A stretch of 64,000 bases of DNA from Ferdinandcohnia sp036965165 (GCF_036965165.1 NZ_JBALOX010000068.1:11529-75528), one strand, 5' to 3'; numbered from the stretch's first letter, positions 25,007-33,603 are shown. Translations and numbers: made by a program. Notes: generated from the sequence alone by a model not told the origin.

Positions 25007-25095
25007 CGCCTCACCTCTCTTCCCCTATAAGAGTAATTGTACCGACAAAAAGTTCATTTTACATAAAAAAAATGACCAATTTTTATCAATAATAT

Positions 25096-25254
25096 AGACT
25101 GGTACAGCAGACGTTGGACCATACTCAGCATCACTAAATTCGTTCAATCAAACGTTTGGTTGAATTTGCAAACCCTTGATATAACAAAGAAAAACCATTG
25201 AACAAACGTTTGTTTGAAAATGGGTTTTCGCGAAAATGGCAAATTAGTACAGAT
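25096..25254. repeat. 159-bp intergenic element, copy 3
   Basis: Ends AGACTGGTACAG and ATTAGTACAGAT; inside are TCAATCAAACGTTTGGTTGA and the ACAAACGTTTGT hairpin. Length identical to copies 1 and 2. It lies between the sigma-factor start and the coiled-coil gene, so it may contain or separate promoters. Confidence 0.87.
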
Positions 25255-25330
25255 TGTTTTTTAGTATTATATAGCTCCTTCCAAATTACCTTATAGTAAT
25301 TTATACTAGATAGGATGGAGGTGAAAAAAG

Positions 25331-25612
25331 ATGGAAAATGAAACGATGTTAAAAGAAATTCTAAATGCATTTAATCTATTTTCTAAGAAGATGGATGAGA
25401 AATTCGAGAAGATGGATGACAAATTCGAGAAGTTGGAAAAGAAGATGGACGAAGGATTTGCCAATATTAATAAAAAATTAGATCGGTTAACCGTAAGACT
25501 AGATGGGGTACAAGAAGATTTAAATGAAACCAAGGAAACTGTTCAATTCTTACACACGAAGGTCGTCCAACATGATAAAAAACTTCACAAACTAAGCCAC
25601 CAACAACAATAA
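25331..25612 (+). CDS. Small coiled-coil protein
   Basis: 93 residues; ATG behind ATGGAGGTG. Nearly all of it is a heptad-patterned coiled coil with repeats such as KKMDEKFEKMDDKFEKLEKK, highly charged, with no membrane segment. Proteins of this kind are common in bacilli and have no assigned role; oligomerisation is the only safe prediction. It stands alone between the third 159-bp element and a convergent gene. Confidence 0.8.
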   Translation: MENETMLKEILNAFNLFSKKMDEKFEKMDDKFEKLEKKMDEGFANINKKLDRLTVRLDGVQEDLNETKETVQFLHTKVVQHDKKLHKLSHQQQ

Positions 25613-25666
25613 ATCTTCAACTATTTCTTTTTCTCCAAAAATAATATGAAATCCATAAAGTAGAGT

Positions 25667-25698
25667 AAAGGCCTGCATCTCCAACGATACAGGCCTTA
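25667..25698. terminator. Hairpin between convergent genes
   Basis: Stem AAGGCCTGCAT with ATACAGGCCTT around an eight-base loop, between the coiled-coil gene and the 83-residue gene. T runs are short on both sides. Confidence 0.55.
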
Positions 25699-25715
25699 CT
25701 AAATCCAGTGCACAC

Positions 25716-25967
25716 TTATCGATCAGAAGGTTCTGGAAGTATAGATAACTTTTCAGTATATCGCTTTTCATTAAATGGCACTTGGTTCTTTAATAAATCG
25801 TACATTTCTTCAACAAGTACCCTGCCTATCATTTCTTTTGATTCTATTTCTGAGAAACCCATTCCTATTAAGCGTTCTAAGGTTTCTTTCGTACTCTTTG
25901 GATCATTTATTTCGATTTGATTATCTACTATTTCTAGAATTTTAGATTTTAATTTTAAGTTCGCCAT
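25716..25967 (-). CDS. Small conserved protein of unknown function
   Basis: 83 residues, charged, soluble. Visible pattern: a helical start KLKSKILEIVDNQI, then TKETLERLIGMGFSEIESK and VLVEEMYDLLK, reminiscent of short helical proteins encoded next to metabolic genes in bacilli. It follows rlmCD by 22 bases on the same strand and so is probably cotranscribed. I do not recognise the family with certainty. Confidence 0.7.
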   Translation of the reverse strand: MANLKLKSKILEIVDNQIEINDPKSTKETLERLIGMGFSEIESKEMIGRVLVEEMYDLLKNQVPFNEKRYTEKLSILPEPSDR

Positions 25968-25989
25968 TCTGTCACACCTCCGGATCGTT

Positions 25990-27366
25990 CTATGGTTTTA
26001 ATACTAATTTCGCGACTGCTTCACAGTGAACCGTGTGCGGGAACATATCCACCGGTTGTACTTCAGCTGTTTCGTAGCCACCATCTTCTAATATTCTTAG
26101 GTCCCTGGCAAGTGTTGCCGGATTACAGGATACATATACAACTTTCTTCGGCTTCATTTTTATAATGGTATGTAATAGCGCCTCATCGCATCCCTTACGT
26201 GGAGGATCAACAACAATTACATCGGCTTTAACTCCGTGCTTATACCAATTTGGGATCACGACCTCAGCCTCTCCAACTGCAAACTCTGCATTATGGATAT
26301 TATTTAGGGCTGCGTTACGCTTTGCATCCTCAATTGCTTCGGGGACAATTTCAACACCGTACACTGTTTTTGCTCTTTGCGCGAGGAATAGCGAGATTGT
26401 CCCTATCCCACAATACGCATCGATGACGGTTTCTTCTCCCGTCAATTCTGCATATTCCAACGCCTTATCATAGAGTACTTTTGTTTGTTCAGGATTTACC
26501 TGATAAAAGGATCTTGCTGAGATTGCGAAGCGAATATCACCAATATTATCGTATATATATTCTTCACCCCAAAGGACATTTGTTTCATTTCCAAAAATGA
26601 CATTCGTTTGTTTAGGGTTTATATTTTGTACGATGGATTTAACACCAGGTAATTGGTTAATTATATCCGAAATAATTTTATTTTTATGTGGGAGCTCCTT
26701 TGTTCTCGTAATGAGAACGACCATTATTTCACCTGAGACCAGGCCATAGCGTGCCATGATATGGCGAAGGGTACCCTTGTTGCTTTTTTCATCATACGCT
26801 TGAATCCCATAATTCTCACAGATTGATTTTACTGTTTGCACAACCAAATCGTTCTTTTCCTGCTGAATGAGGCAGGCTTCCATATCAATGATTTCATGGC
26901 TTCGCTGCTGGTAAAATCCTGCCACAAGACCACCTTCACGGTCCGCTACTGGTACCTGCGCCTTATTCCGATAGCGCCACGGGTTCTCCATTCCAAGAAC
27001 AGGATGTACCTTGATATTTTGAAGCTTACCGATTCGAGTCAACACTTCCTGGACCTGTTTTTGTTTTGCTACCAGCTGGCCTTCGTAGCTAAGATGCTGG
27101 AGCTGACAGCCCCCACATTCTTTATATATCGGACAAGGGGCATCCACTCGAAATTCGCTTTTTTCATAGAGCTCAATCAGCCGTCCATAGCCGTAGCTTT
27201 TTTGGACCTTAGTAATTTTTATTTTCGCTTTCTCGTCAGGCAGACCGTTTGGTACAAAAATAGGAAAGCCCTCGATTTTTGCCACACCGTCTCCATCATG
27301 GGTAAGATCCTCGAATATGACATCATAGTATGTATTTTTTTCAACTGGAGGTTTCCGTTTTGTCAT
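25990..27366 (-). CDS. rlmCD: 23S rRNA (uracil-5-)-methyltransferase RlmCD
   Basis: 458 residues from the ATG at 27366 behind AAAGGAC; the reading from 27390 uses a TTG without a better site. Makes 5-methyluridine in 23S rRNA (two positions in B. subtilis) using S-adenosylmethionine. An N-terminal TRAM domain (about 12-70) is followed by an iron-sulfur cluster motif CPIYKECGGCQLQ, and the methyltransferase part shows DAYCGIGTISLFLA, VDPPRKGCDEALL and the catalytic cysteine in VYVSCNPATLARDL. In B. subtilis yefA likewise lies next to dgkB. Confidence 0.93.
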   Translation of the reverse strand: MTKRKPPVEKNTYYDVIFEDLTHDGDGVAKIEGFPIFVPNGLPDEKAKIKITKVQKSYGYGRLIELYEKSEFRVDAPCPIYKECGGCQLQHLSYEGQLVAKQKQVQEVLTRIGKLQNIKVHPVLGMENPWRYRNKAQVPVADREGGLVAGFYQQRSHEIIDMEACLIQQEKNDLVVQTVKSICENYGIQAYDEKSNKGTLRHIMARYGLVSGEIMVVLITRTKELPHKNKIISDIINQLPGVKSIVQNINPKQTNVIFGNETNVLWGEEYIYDNIGDIRFAISARSFYQVNPEQTKVLYDKALEYAELTGEETVIDAYCGIGTISLFLAQRAKTVYGVEIVPEAIEDAKRNAALNNIHNAEFAVGEAEVVIPNWYKHGVKADVIVVDPPRKGCDEALLHTIIKMKPKKVVYVSCNPATLARDLRILEDGGYETAEVQPVDMFPHTVHCEAVAKLVLKP

Positions 27367-27459
27367 TGTGTTTTCGTCCTTTGCGTTCAAAATGCTGAAC
27401 TGATTGTAACATATTGGGGGTGTGCTGTGCCAATGTCGATGTAGAACATACGTGACACT

Positions 27460-27542
27460 TTTACTCTCCCTAACTGTAGATTGGCTACGATTCTAGCATT
27501 TGCGTTACCCTTTACTCTCCTAAACTGTAAATTGGTACGATT
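27460..27542. repeat. Imperfect direct repeat, two units of about 32 bases
   Basis: TTTACTCTCC..AACTGTA.ATTGG..ACGATT occurs at 27460-27492 and 27511-27542, 51 bases apart, in the space between dgkB and rlmCD. No function is visible. Confidence 0.6.
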
Positions 27543-27565
27543 ACCGTAGCCCACACAGAAACCAA

Positions 27566-27592
27566 ACAAAAAAATCTGGCCAACGCCAGATT
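27566..27592 (-). terminator. Terminator of dgkB
   Basis: On the minus strand AATCTGGC-GTTG-GCCAGATT followed by a run of T, eight bases behind the dgkB stop. Confidence 0.88.
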
Positions 27593-27600
27593 CTCCCGAT

Positions 27601-28506
27601 TTAATCCATCTTCTCTGCTTTTTCCTTTGATACCAACACATTAATATGCTTATATAAGTTCACAAACTCACCTGGCAGCAAGCCTCCATATTCTCCATCA
27701 AGGTTAATTTGCATTTTTTCAGTTGGGTTAACCTTAACGCGATTGGCCTTTGTGTAAATTACATGTGAATCATTGATATGCTCTCCGCGTATCGCAAGCG
27801 TCGCCACCCTGATAAAATCAGCTAAATTCACCTTTTTTAAAATTAACAAATCGAACAAGCCGTCATTCAGAGAGGAATCGGGTGCGAGCTTTTCAAAGCC
27901 TCCGACAGAATTCGTTAACGACACGAGGAATAACATGATTTCGCCCTCAAACAGCTTTCCATCATATTCAATGCTCACCTCGGTTGGACGAATAGATGGT
28001 AGCATCTCCATCCCTTTTAAATAATACGCAAGCTGCCCAAGCATCGTCTTTAGCTTACTTGGTACTTCATAGGTTAACTCAGTTAACCTTCCTCCACCGG
28101 CAATATTGATAAAATATCTGTCATTTATTCGACCTATATCAATTGGAACAGAATTTCCTTCGATAATCACATCACATGCACCATCTATATTTCGAGGCAC
28201 CCCAATTGCGCGTGCAAAGTCATTGGTAGTTCCGACCGGGATAATTCCGAGTGTTGGGCGATATTCCTGCTCCGCCAGACCGTTTACAACCTCATTGATC
28301 GTTCCATCGCCACCTGCAGCGATAACAAGGTCATACTTTCTTTCAACAGCGATTCGAGCAGCTTTTGTTGCGTCTCCCGCTCCAGTTGTAGCATGGCATG
28401 AGGTTTCAAAACCTGCTCTTTCTAATCTCTCCAATACCTCAGGCAAATTTCGTTTAAATAACTCTCTTCCAGAGGTTGGGTTATATATAATACGAGCCCT
28501 TTTCAT
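27601..28506 (-). CDS. dgkB: Diacylglycerol kinase DgkB
   Basis: 301 residues from the ATG at 28506, eight bases behind AGGA, giving the family start MKRARIIYNPTSGRE; two further ATGs lie just upstream in frame. Soluble lipid kinase that returns diacylglycerol, released during lipoteichoic acid synthesis, to phosphatidic acid. The kinase motif GGDGTINEVVNGL and the following GTTNDFARAIG are clear, as is a C-terminal beta domain with LDGEYGGLLPGEF. It acts at the inner membrane face. Synteny with rlmCD matches B. subtilis. Confidence 0.92.
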   Translation of the reverse strand: MKRARIIYNPTSGRELFKRNLPEVLERLERAGFETSCHATTGAGDATKAARIAVERKYDLVIAAGGDGTINEVVNGLAEQEYRPTLGIIPVGTTNDFARAIGVPRNIDGACDVIIEGNSVPIDIGRINDRYFINIAGGGRLTELTYEVPSKLKTMLGQLAYYLKGMEMLPSIRPTEVSIEYDGKLFEGEIMLFLVSLTNSVGGFEKLAPDSSLNDGLFDLLILKKVNLADFIRVATLAIRGEHINDSHVIYTKANRVKVNPTEKMQINLDGEYGGLLPGEFVNLYKHINVLVSKEKAEKMD

Positions 28507-28680
28507 TTTCATCATCCTAAAATAAGATAATCAATCGTCTATGTTCCATCATAGCTTATCCATTTGATTTAATCAATTTAGATACTTGCAAAAAAATCCA
28601 TTTTTTCACAAAAACTACGTACTTCATTTATATTCAAAAAACACTATTAGGTTGCCCATCTTGCCTAAAACCTTGTATTG

Positions 28681-28718
28681 AAAAATGCGCTTGGTCAAAA
28701 ACCAAAGCGCGCATTTTT
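28681..28718. terminator. Terminator behind the sigma-factor operon
   Basis: AAAAATGCGC...GCGCGCATTTTT, near-perfect arms with a T run on the plus side and an A run on the other, nine bases from the stop of the 28727 gene. Confidence 0.75.
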
Positions 28719-28726
28719 AATTGTTT

Positions 28727-29680
28727 TTACATTTTTTCCACTAAATTCACAGTCACAAGGTCACTATTAAAAATGGACAGCTTATAGGTACCTTCCCCTA
28801 GCTTTTTTGTACCCTTGTACAATTTTTCCCTGGTGCTTTCCCCGTAGACTTCATCAATACCTCCTCGTTCATTTGTATCAATGTTATCCCATGCCATATT
28901 TCCGTTTTCTAGCTCATTTGTAGAAACCGCAGACAGCATAATATTACTTTTTTCATTTACATGAACCGATACATTAGATGCCCCGTCTACTACCCAGTTA
29001 TTTTCAAGGGACCCAGGATAGAGTAAAACATGATTATGCTGGCCACGAACCTCTAATTGAATCGAACTCGGCACAATTATCGTTGGCTCGATTGTCGTAT
29101 ATGTAGAAAATGGTCCTGCTTGGTCAGCTGCTTCCTTCAATGTCACATACATTGTATCCCCAACAACCTTCGTAAAAACATAATCCTTTGCTTCTGAAAT
29201 AACAGGATCTCCTTTCGGATGAACCGTTGCACGATACACACCAAACACATGTAATTCATTTGCATCGGAGCCTTCAACTTTACTCGTGACTCCATTCGTT
29301 TCTAGGACCACTCGTTTGATGTCATTTGAAAATTTTTCCTCCACAGCTGGCAAATCCATTGTACGATGTTCCGCTCCAATCACACCTTGAACCTCAGCAA
29401 CAAGCCCAACAGATGACAAGAGCGTAAATCCGATTCCAATGGTTCCGATAATCCCGACAAAAATAATACTTAATAAGTCGTATTTTACGATTGGATTTTC
29501 TTGTTTTGATAAGAATAGATAAACAACAATCTCTATCCCTAATACAATTAAAATGATCGGCCACCATACAAGCAGTGGCTCCATCATTTGTATCCCCTTT
29601 ATTTGTGATACAAAAAGGAGAACACCAAGTAAAATCAAGGATAATCCCATTGACACAGAACCAACACGCCATTTTCTCAT
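28727..29680 (-). CDS. LiaF-like membrane protein with external beta domain
   Basis: 317 residues; ATG at 29680 eight bases behind AGGAG. Three membrane helices occupy roughly residues 8-100 (ILLGVLLFVSQI; WWPIILIVLGIEIVVYLFL; IIFVGIIGTIGIGFTLL), the layout of LiaI/LiaF-type proteins, followed by an external part of about 215 residues with repeated strands (VERVVLETNG-like, then QLEVRGQHNHVLLYPG). It is the last gene of an operon headed by an ECF sigma factor and its anti-sigma factor and overlaps the preceding gene by one base. A role in envelope-stress sensing is inferred. Confidence 0.72.
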   Translation of the reverse strand: MRKWRVGSVSMGLSLILLGVLLFVSQIKGIQMMEPLLVWWPIILIVLGIEIVVYLFLSKQENPIVKYDLLSIIFVGIIGTIGIGFTLLSSVGLVAEVQGVIGAEHRTMDLPAVEEKFSNDIKRVVLETNGVTSKVEGSDANELHVFGVYRATVHPKGDPVISEAKDYVFTKVVGDTMYVTLKEAADQAGPFSTYTTIEPTIIVPSSIQLEVRGQHNHVLLYPGSLENNWVVDGASNVSVHVNEKSNIMLSAVSTNELENGNMAWDNIDTNERGGIDEVYGESTREKLYKGTKKLGEGTYKLSIFNSDLVTVNLVEKM

Positions 29681-30739
29681 TACGCATTCTCCTTTCGTTT
29701 TTTACTTCCTGCCATCAGTTTCAACCCACCACCGATTAGTAGAATACAGATGATTGTGCCTTGGAAGTACGTATAGTAGAAATGTTGAATATCAAAGTGA
29801 AACATTCTTGCAACCACTGGACCAACTGTTGGTAATACAACATTTACAAGCAAATAGTAAAGTCCTAATGCAATTAACCCAAACCCTACCCATTTTTGGT
29901 GGTTTACAATATAGGAAACAACGGGAACATCCTCTAGCTCTTCTTCCCCATGCTTTGACACCTTCTGAAGGGCATCGAAGAAGCTATAAAACCAAATGAT
30001 TGGGATTAAAAACAGGAATAATGACAGGCGAAGCACATCCAAAATATAAATTGCGAATAAAAAGGCAGCCATCAGCTGAATACCTCGTTTTTGCAACCCA
30101 AGATACAAGTGCCCAGCACCTGGGAATATCGCTAAAACCGTTGCTAGCGTTTTGCTTTTCCGCCCTTGCTCTCGTCTGGTCTCCTCAAAATCCTCTAAAA
30201 TTGTCTTATCGACCAATTCTTCCCCACGCTGTTTTTTACCGACAAGCTGCACCGCATCAAACATGTTATATACCCAAATAATTGGGAGTATTCCGAGAAA
30301 CACCATGAATGCTCCTTGGTTTGTAAATACTGAAATAAACACTACCATCGTTCCTAATCCAAAAAATCCAATTAGAAAAGTCAACCCGCGATTAATCAAA
30401 CCAAGTTGGAAATGCCCTAATCCTGGGATAAAGGAAAGAATAATCGTATAGAAACGGTCNNNNNNNNNGGATCACTTGCTGATTTTGATTATGTTTGTTA
30501 TTTCGCAACAGGAAGATAATCATATCCAACACATTGATGGCAGCAACAAAAAATGCACAAATGAACCCGACCAATAATGGATCTTCATAGCCAACCATCA
30601 TGTAACTAAAGATTCCTAATAGAATGGAGCCAAACGCTCCTACCCCATATAAAAAGCCTCTTATTTTTCGATTTACATAAAAATGTCCCACTCCTGGAAT
30701 AAACGATAGAAAAAATGCTAGTACTGGGTTATAACTCAT
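29680..30739 (-). CDS. Polytopic membrane protein with three PGxGH repeats, interrupted by assembly gap
   Basis: One gene appears as two readings because nine unknown bases (30460-30468) shift the frame. The N-terminal part begins MSYNPVLAFFLSFIPGVGHFY; across the gap the next frame continues DRFYTIILSFIPGLGHFQLG and later AIFPGAGHLYLGLQKRG. So about 350 residues carry three copies of a segment F-x-P-G-x-G-H-[FL]-x-x-x-x-x-x-R-G followed by hydrophobic helices, as in TM2-like membrane proteins. Start at 30739 overlaps the anti-sigma gene by four bases. Function unknown; it belongs to the sigma-factor operon. Confidence 0.75.
30460..30468. other. Assembly gap (nine N)
   Basis: Unknown bases inside the 29680-30739 membrane-protein gene. 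The flanking frames differ by one, so the real length differs from nine by a number that is not a multiple of three. Confidence 0.95.
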
Positions 30740-31179
30740 TTTTCTCCCTCCTCATGATTTGCTCCAATTATGTCAAAAAGCGATAATGCTTTTTCCATTA
30801 AACTATTTGAAACAGATTGTTTTTGCTCTGAAAAACTAGTCGCCTCCACTGTTCCGACAATACCCGTCATGCTTTGGAAAACACCGGTCGACATAAGTGT
30901 TAATGTCACGACTGCTGCAACCCCGTAATGAAAAATCGGACTTTGTAAAAATGTTTTTCCTTGCTTTTCCTTTTTTATTGGAAGCTTGACGAAAACTTCG
31001 TCTGTAAAGCTATCATTTTCAAGGTTAGGTAGCACCCTAACTTGGTCCTCCACTAATTCCATATAGAATTCTAAACATTGGTCACAGGAAAATAGGTGAT
31101 TTTCGAGTTCTTCCCGCTTTGGTTCTTCTAGCTGATCCTTTATATATAACAACCACTCTTCATTGCTGAAATGCCCCAT
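30736..31179 (-). CDS. YlaD-like zinc-finger anti-sigma factor
   Basis: 147 residues. The N-terminus holds the anti-sigma zinc motif HLFSCDQC (H-x3-C-x2-C, about residues 27-34) preceded by NEEWLLYIKDQLEEPKREELE, and a single membrane helix is predicted at about 87-105 (IFHYGVAAVVTLTLMSTGV). It probably keeps the sigma factor encoded immediately upstream inactive at the membrane, like YlaD with YlaC in B. subtilis. It begins directly after the sigma stop codon. Confidence 0.82.
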   Translation of the reverse strand: MGHFSNEEWLLYIKDQLEEPKREELENHLFSCDQCLEFYMELVEDQVRVLPNLENDSFTDEVFVKLPIKKEKQGKTFLQSPIFHYGVAAVVTLTLMSTGVFQSMTGIVGTVEATSFSEQKQSVSNSLMEKALSLFDIIGANHEEGEK

Positions 31180-31722
31180 TTAAAAATCATCCTCCTTCCA
31201 ATGTTTCTTCATCCAATTTCGGGCTCGGTACAGCTTGGTTTCAACGGTTTTTACCTCGACCTGCTGTTCATCCGCGATTTGTTTATAGCTTTTTTCCGCT
31301 ATGTAGTAGGCTTCGATCACTTTTCGATAATTCGCTGGCATATCGTGTAACCGGTTTTTAACCAGTTCTCTTTGTTCTTTTCGTAAAAGTGGAATCACGA
31401 CTGCTTCCTCTGACGAAGAGAGTGCTGGAAGATCATCCGGCTCTAAAATCATCTCATGTTGCCGCTGCTTCTTCCGTTTTACATCGATTGCATGATTCAC
31501 TGCAATTCGGGTAATCCATGTTTTAAAGCCCTGTGCACTATATTGGGGGAGTGCATAATAGATTTTGAGAAATACTTCCTGCGAAGCATCCTCGGCATCT
31601 TTTTCATGACGTAAAACCGGATAAATGGCTTTAAATACTAGATTCTTATATTTTTCAACGAGTAAGCGAAAGGCATGCTCATCCCCTGCTTTTGCCTTAT
31701 CAATTAGAACCTCATCTTGAAT
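31180..31722 (-). CDS. YlaC-like ECF sigma factor, apparent ATT start
   Basis: 180 residues if translation starts at the ATT at 31722, six bases behind a strong GGGGGAG. No ATG, GTG or TTG occurs in frame before the GTG at 31500, which would cut region 2 away, and an in-frame TAG lies farther upstream. Region 2 is intact in the longer reading (AFRLLVEKYKNLVFKAIYPV, DAEDASQEVFLKIYYALP, FKTWITRIAVNHAIDV), and region 4 reads YRKVIEAYYIAEKSYKQIA then VEVKTVETKLYRARNW. Either a rare start codon, which would keep expression low, or a sequencing error. It heads a four-gene operon with its anti-sigma factor. Confidence 0.8.
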   Translation of the reverse strand: MQDEVLIDKAKAGDEHAFRLLVEKYKNLVFKAIYPVLRHEKDAEDASQEVFLKIYYALPQYSAQGFKTWITRIAVNHAIDVKRKKQRQHEMILEPDDLPALSSSEEAVVIPLLRKEQRELVKNRLHDMPANYRKVIEAYYIAEKSYKQIADEQQVEVKTVETKLYRARNWMKKHWKEDDF

Positions 31723-31822
31723 CGCACTCTCCCCCTTTCTCTCTTGTCTACCCTAATAGACGAACTAACACCTACTATACCCTACAGTTTTTTTGAAAAA
31801 AAATATTAATATTTTTTAGCAC

Positions 31823-31850
31823 GAAAAAAGACCCTCAAAAATGAAGGTCT
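31823..31850 (-). terminator. Terminator of the DUF3949-like gene
   Basis: On the minus strand AGACCTTCA-4-TGAGGGTCT with a T run, ten bases behind the stop at 31861. Confidence 0.85.
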
Positions 31851-31860
31851 GCTGAACCAG

Positions 31861-32118
31861 TTATTTATTTCGATGACGTATTTTATAGATTAAGGTTGCG
31901 ATTAAGGTTGATGGTAAATTAAAGAGGCTTCCTTGAAGATTGAATTGTAATTGCTGTTCCTCAAAGGACATATCTTCGTACGTTTCGTTATGTGTTTTTT
32001 TCGTCTTCTTAAATTGTTCCTTTGTTGCTGCGATATTTCGGTACTGTATCGGAATCATCACTAAAACATAAAGAAGAAGAATGCCACCTATTACATACCA
32101 CACAAAACTGTCACCCAT
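31861..32118 (-). CDS. Small membrane protein, DUF3949-like
   Basis: 85 residues. Three ATGs in a row follow GGGGG; I chose the third (32118), eight bases away. One clear membrane helix (WYVIGGILLLYVLVMIPI, about 5-23) is followed by a charged segment (ATKEQFKKTKKTHNETYEDM) and a second weak hydrophobic stretch near the C-terminus. It resembles uncharacterised DUF3949 proteins of bacilli; the label is tentative. Confidence 0.65.
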   Translation of the reverse strand: MGDSFVWYVIGGILLLYVLVMIPIQYRNIAATKEQFKKTKKTHNETYEDMSFEEQQLQFNLQGSLFNLPSTLIATLIYKIRHRNK

Positions 32119-32385
32119 CATCATTTCCCCCTTGGCGAAAAACCTTAATACCTATATTACGAATGACATCGACGAAGGTTTCAGAGTTTTAAAATTTTTT
32201 TGATGCTAAATTTATTTCCTCCACACCTTTCGATAATCCACTCTTCCATTACTATCAAGATCAATATTTTGATAATCACTTTTAATGGGCTTATATACGG
32301 TTGGTTTTTCCGCAGGTATATGTCGAATTTTACCGAGGGAAAAATAAGTTATTATGTTAAAATATGTATGGAGGAGGAATAGATT

Positions 32386-32991
32386 ATGAAAAACAATAAA
32401 AAATATTTGATCGTATTACTTACTGTAGTATTGGCTTTTTTATTGGCGGCTTGTAATAACTTCACTGACCAATCAAGTGCTGGGGCGGATGAACAGTCAC
32501 AAAATATATATGACGAATCGTCTAATGTAGATTCTACAGAAGATGCTGCAAACACTGCCAACAATAATAATAACGAAAAGGTAGATACTCCAAAAACTGA
32601 ACCCCCAAAGGTTGAAGACACGTCTAAAACGACTACAATGAATATAAAGGAAGAGTATCTCAAGAAATTAAAAGATACTAAAAAAGTAACGGATGAAATG
32701 GAAGCAGAAAGTACAGCAACATACGCTTTAAAAGCAGTTGAAGACGATCGATGGGACATTTGGGATGATTTGTTGAATGAAGTTTATGGAGTCCTAAATG
32801 AGCAACTTCCTCCTAACGAGATGGACAAATTGAGGCAAGAGCAACGGGATTGGATAAACCACAGAGATGATACTGCATTAGAAGCATCAGTAAAATATAA
32901 AGGTACCACATCAGAGCACTTGGAGTATTCGACCATTTCAGCAGATCTAACAGAAGAAAGATGTTTTGAATTAGTTAAGGAGTATATGTAA
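32386..32991 (+). CDS. LprI-type (DUF1311) lipoprotein
   Basis: 201 residues; ATG behind ATGGAGGAGG. Lipoprotein signal with lipobox LLAAC (Cys 23), then a disordered Asn/Asp/Thr-rich linker to about residue 85, then a helical domain ending RQEQRDWINHRDDTALEAS...LTEERCFELVKEYM, the layout of the LprI family (lysozyme inhibitor in some bacteria). It is exported and lipid-anchored. In bacilli the function is unproven. A single-gene unit with its own terminator. Confidence 0.82.
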   Translation: MKNNKKYLIVLLTVVLAFLLAACNNFTDQSSAGADEQSQNIYDESSNVDSTEDAANTANNNNNEKVDTPKTEPPKVEDTSKTTTMNIKEEYLKKLKDTKKVTDEMEAESTATYALKAVEDDRWDIWDDLLNEVYGVLNEQLPPNEMDKLRQEQRDWINHRDDTALEASVKYKGTTSEHLEYSTISADLTEERCFELVKEYM

Positions 32992-32995
32992 TCGC

Positions 32996-33023
32996 AAAGG
33001 CATTGCTTTACTGCAATGCCTTT
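32996..33023. terminator. Terminator after the LprI-type gene
   Basis: Perfect 11-base arms AAAGGCATTGC/GCAATGCCTTT around a six-base loop; it lies between two convergent genes. Confidence 0.82.
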
Positions 33024-33042
33024 AAAGTTGGCTTCCAAAGTA

Positions 33043-33603
33043 CTAAACTATTTTTGCATATATACAAGTATTTCTTAATTCGTTGGAATCAGGTGATAGA
33101 TCATCGTTTTTTAATATAGCTTCTAAGGTAAAACCTAACTTTTGCGGAATCGCCCTACTCTTACTATTTTTTTCATCGCATCTAATTTCAACTCTTCTTG
33201 CATTTAACTCATGGAAAGCAAAATCAGCGATGCCCTTAACCGCTTCAGTCATATAGCCTTTACCACTAAAACGACTATCAATCCAATAACCTATTTCGAA
33301 CTTTGGAACAGCCCAGTCTATTTTATGCAATCCTGAGGAAGCAATGAATTCTCCTGTTTCCTTTAAAAATACTAACAATCTTAAATCCTCTCTTTTTATA
33401 AAGGATATATGTGCTGATCTAATATTCAATTCAACATCTTGTTCAGTTTGATCATTTTGAGCAAAAGGCATCCAAGGTTTAAGCTCATTAATGGAAGCCT
33501 TAATTGCATCGTGTACTGCCTTTCCATCTCCTGGTTTTGGCATTCGAATGACTAATCTTTCAGTTGTAAATTCCTCCGGAAACTCTTTAAGCATTGGATT
33601 CAT
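33043..33603 (-). CDS. GNAT-family N-acetyltransferase (RimJ/RimL type)
   Basis: 186 residues; ATG at 33603 behind GGGGAAG. The start FTTERLVIRMPKPGD and the sequence PKFEIGYWIDSRFSGKGYMTEAVKGIADFAF are typical of RimJ/RimL-like acetyltransferases; the acetyl-CoA-binding loop is RFSGKGYMTEA. The C-terminal half reads ARRVEIRCDEKNSKSRAIPQKLGF, where NxxS and the following helix hold the cofactor. Likely acetylates a protein N-terminus or an amino compound; target unknown. Stands alone. Confidence 0.85.
   Translation of the reverse strand: MNPMLKEFPEEFTTERLVIRMPKPGDGKAVHDAIKASINELKPWMPFAQNDQTEQDVELNIRSAHISFIKREDLRLLVFLKETGEFIASSGLHKIDWAVPKFEIGYWIDSRFSGKGYMTEAVKGIADFAFHELNARRVEIRCDEKNSKSRAIPQKLGFTLEAILKNDDLSPDSNELRNTCIYAKIV

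Noticed and set aside
26836..27444. 202-codon open frame opposite rlmCD
   Set aside because: Antisense to a clear enzyme gene; amino-acid composition is that of a shadow frame.
27387..27641. 84-codon open frame upstream of rlmCD
   Set aside because: It covers a terminator and the end of dgkB and has no ribosome site or recognisable protein.
32352..32759. 135-codon open frame opposite the LprI-type gene
   Set aside because: The plus-strand gene has a lipoprotein signal and a ribosome site; this frame has neither.
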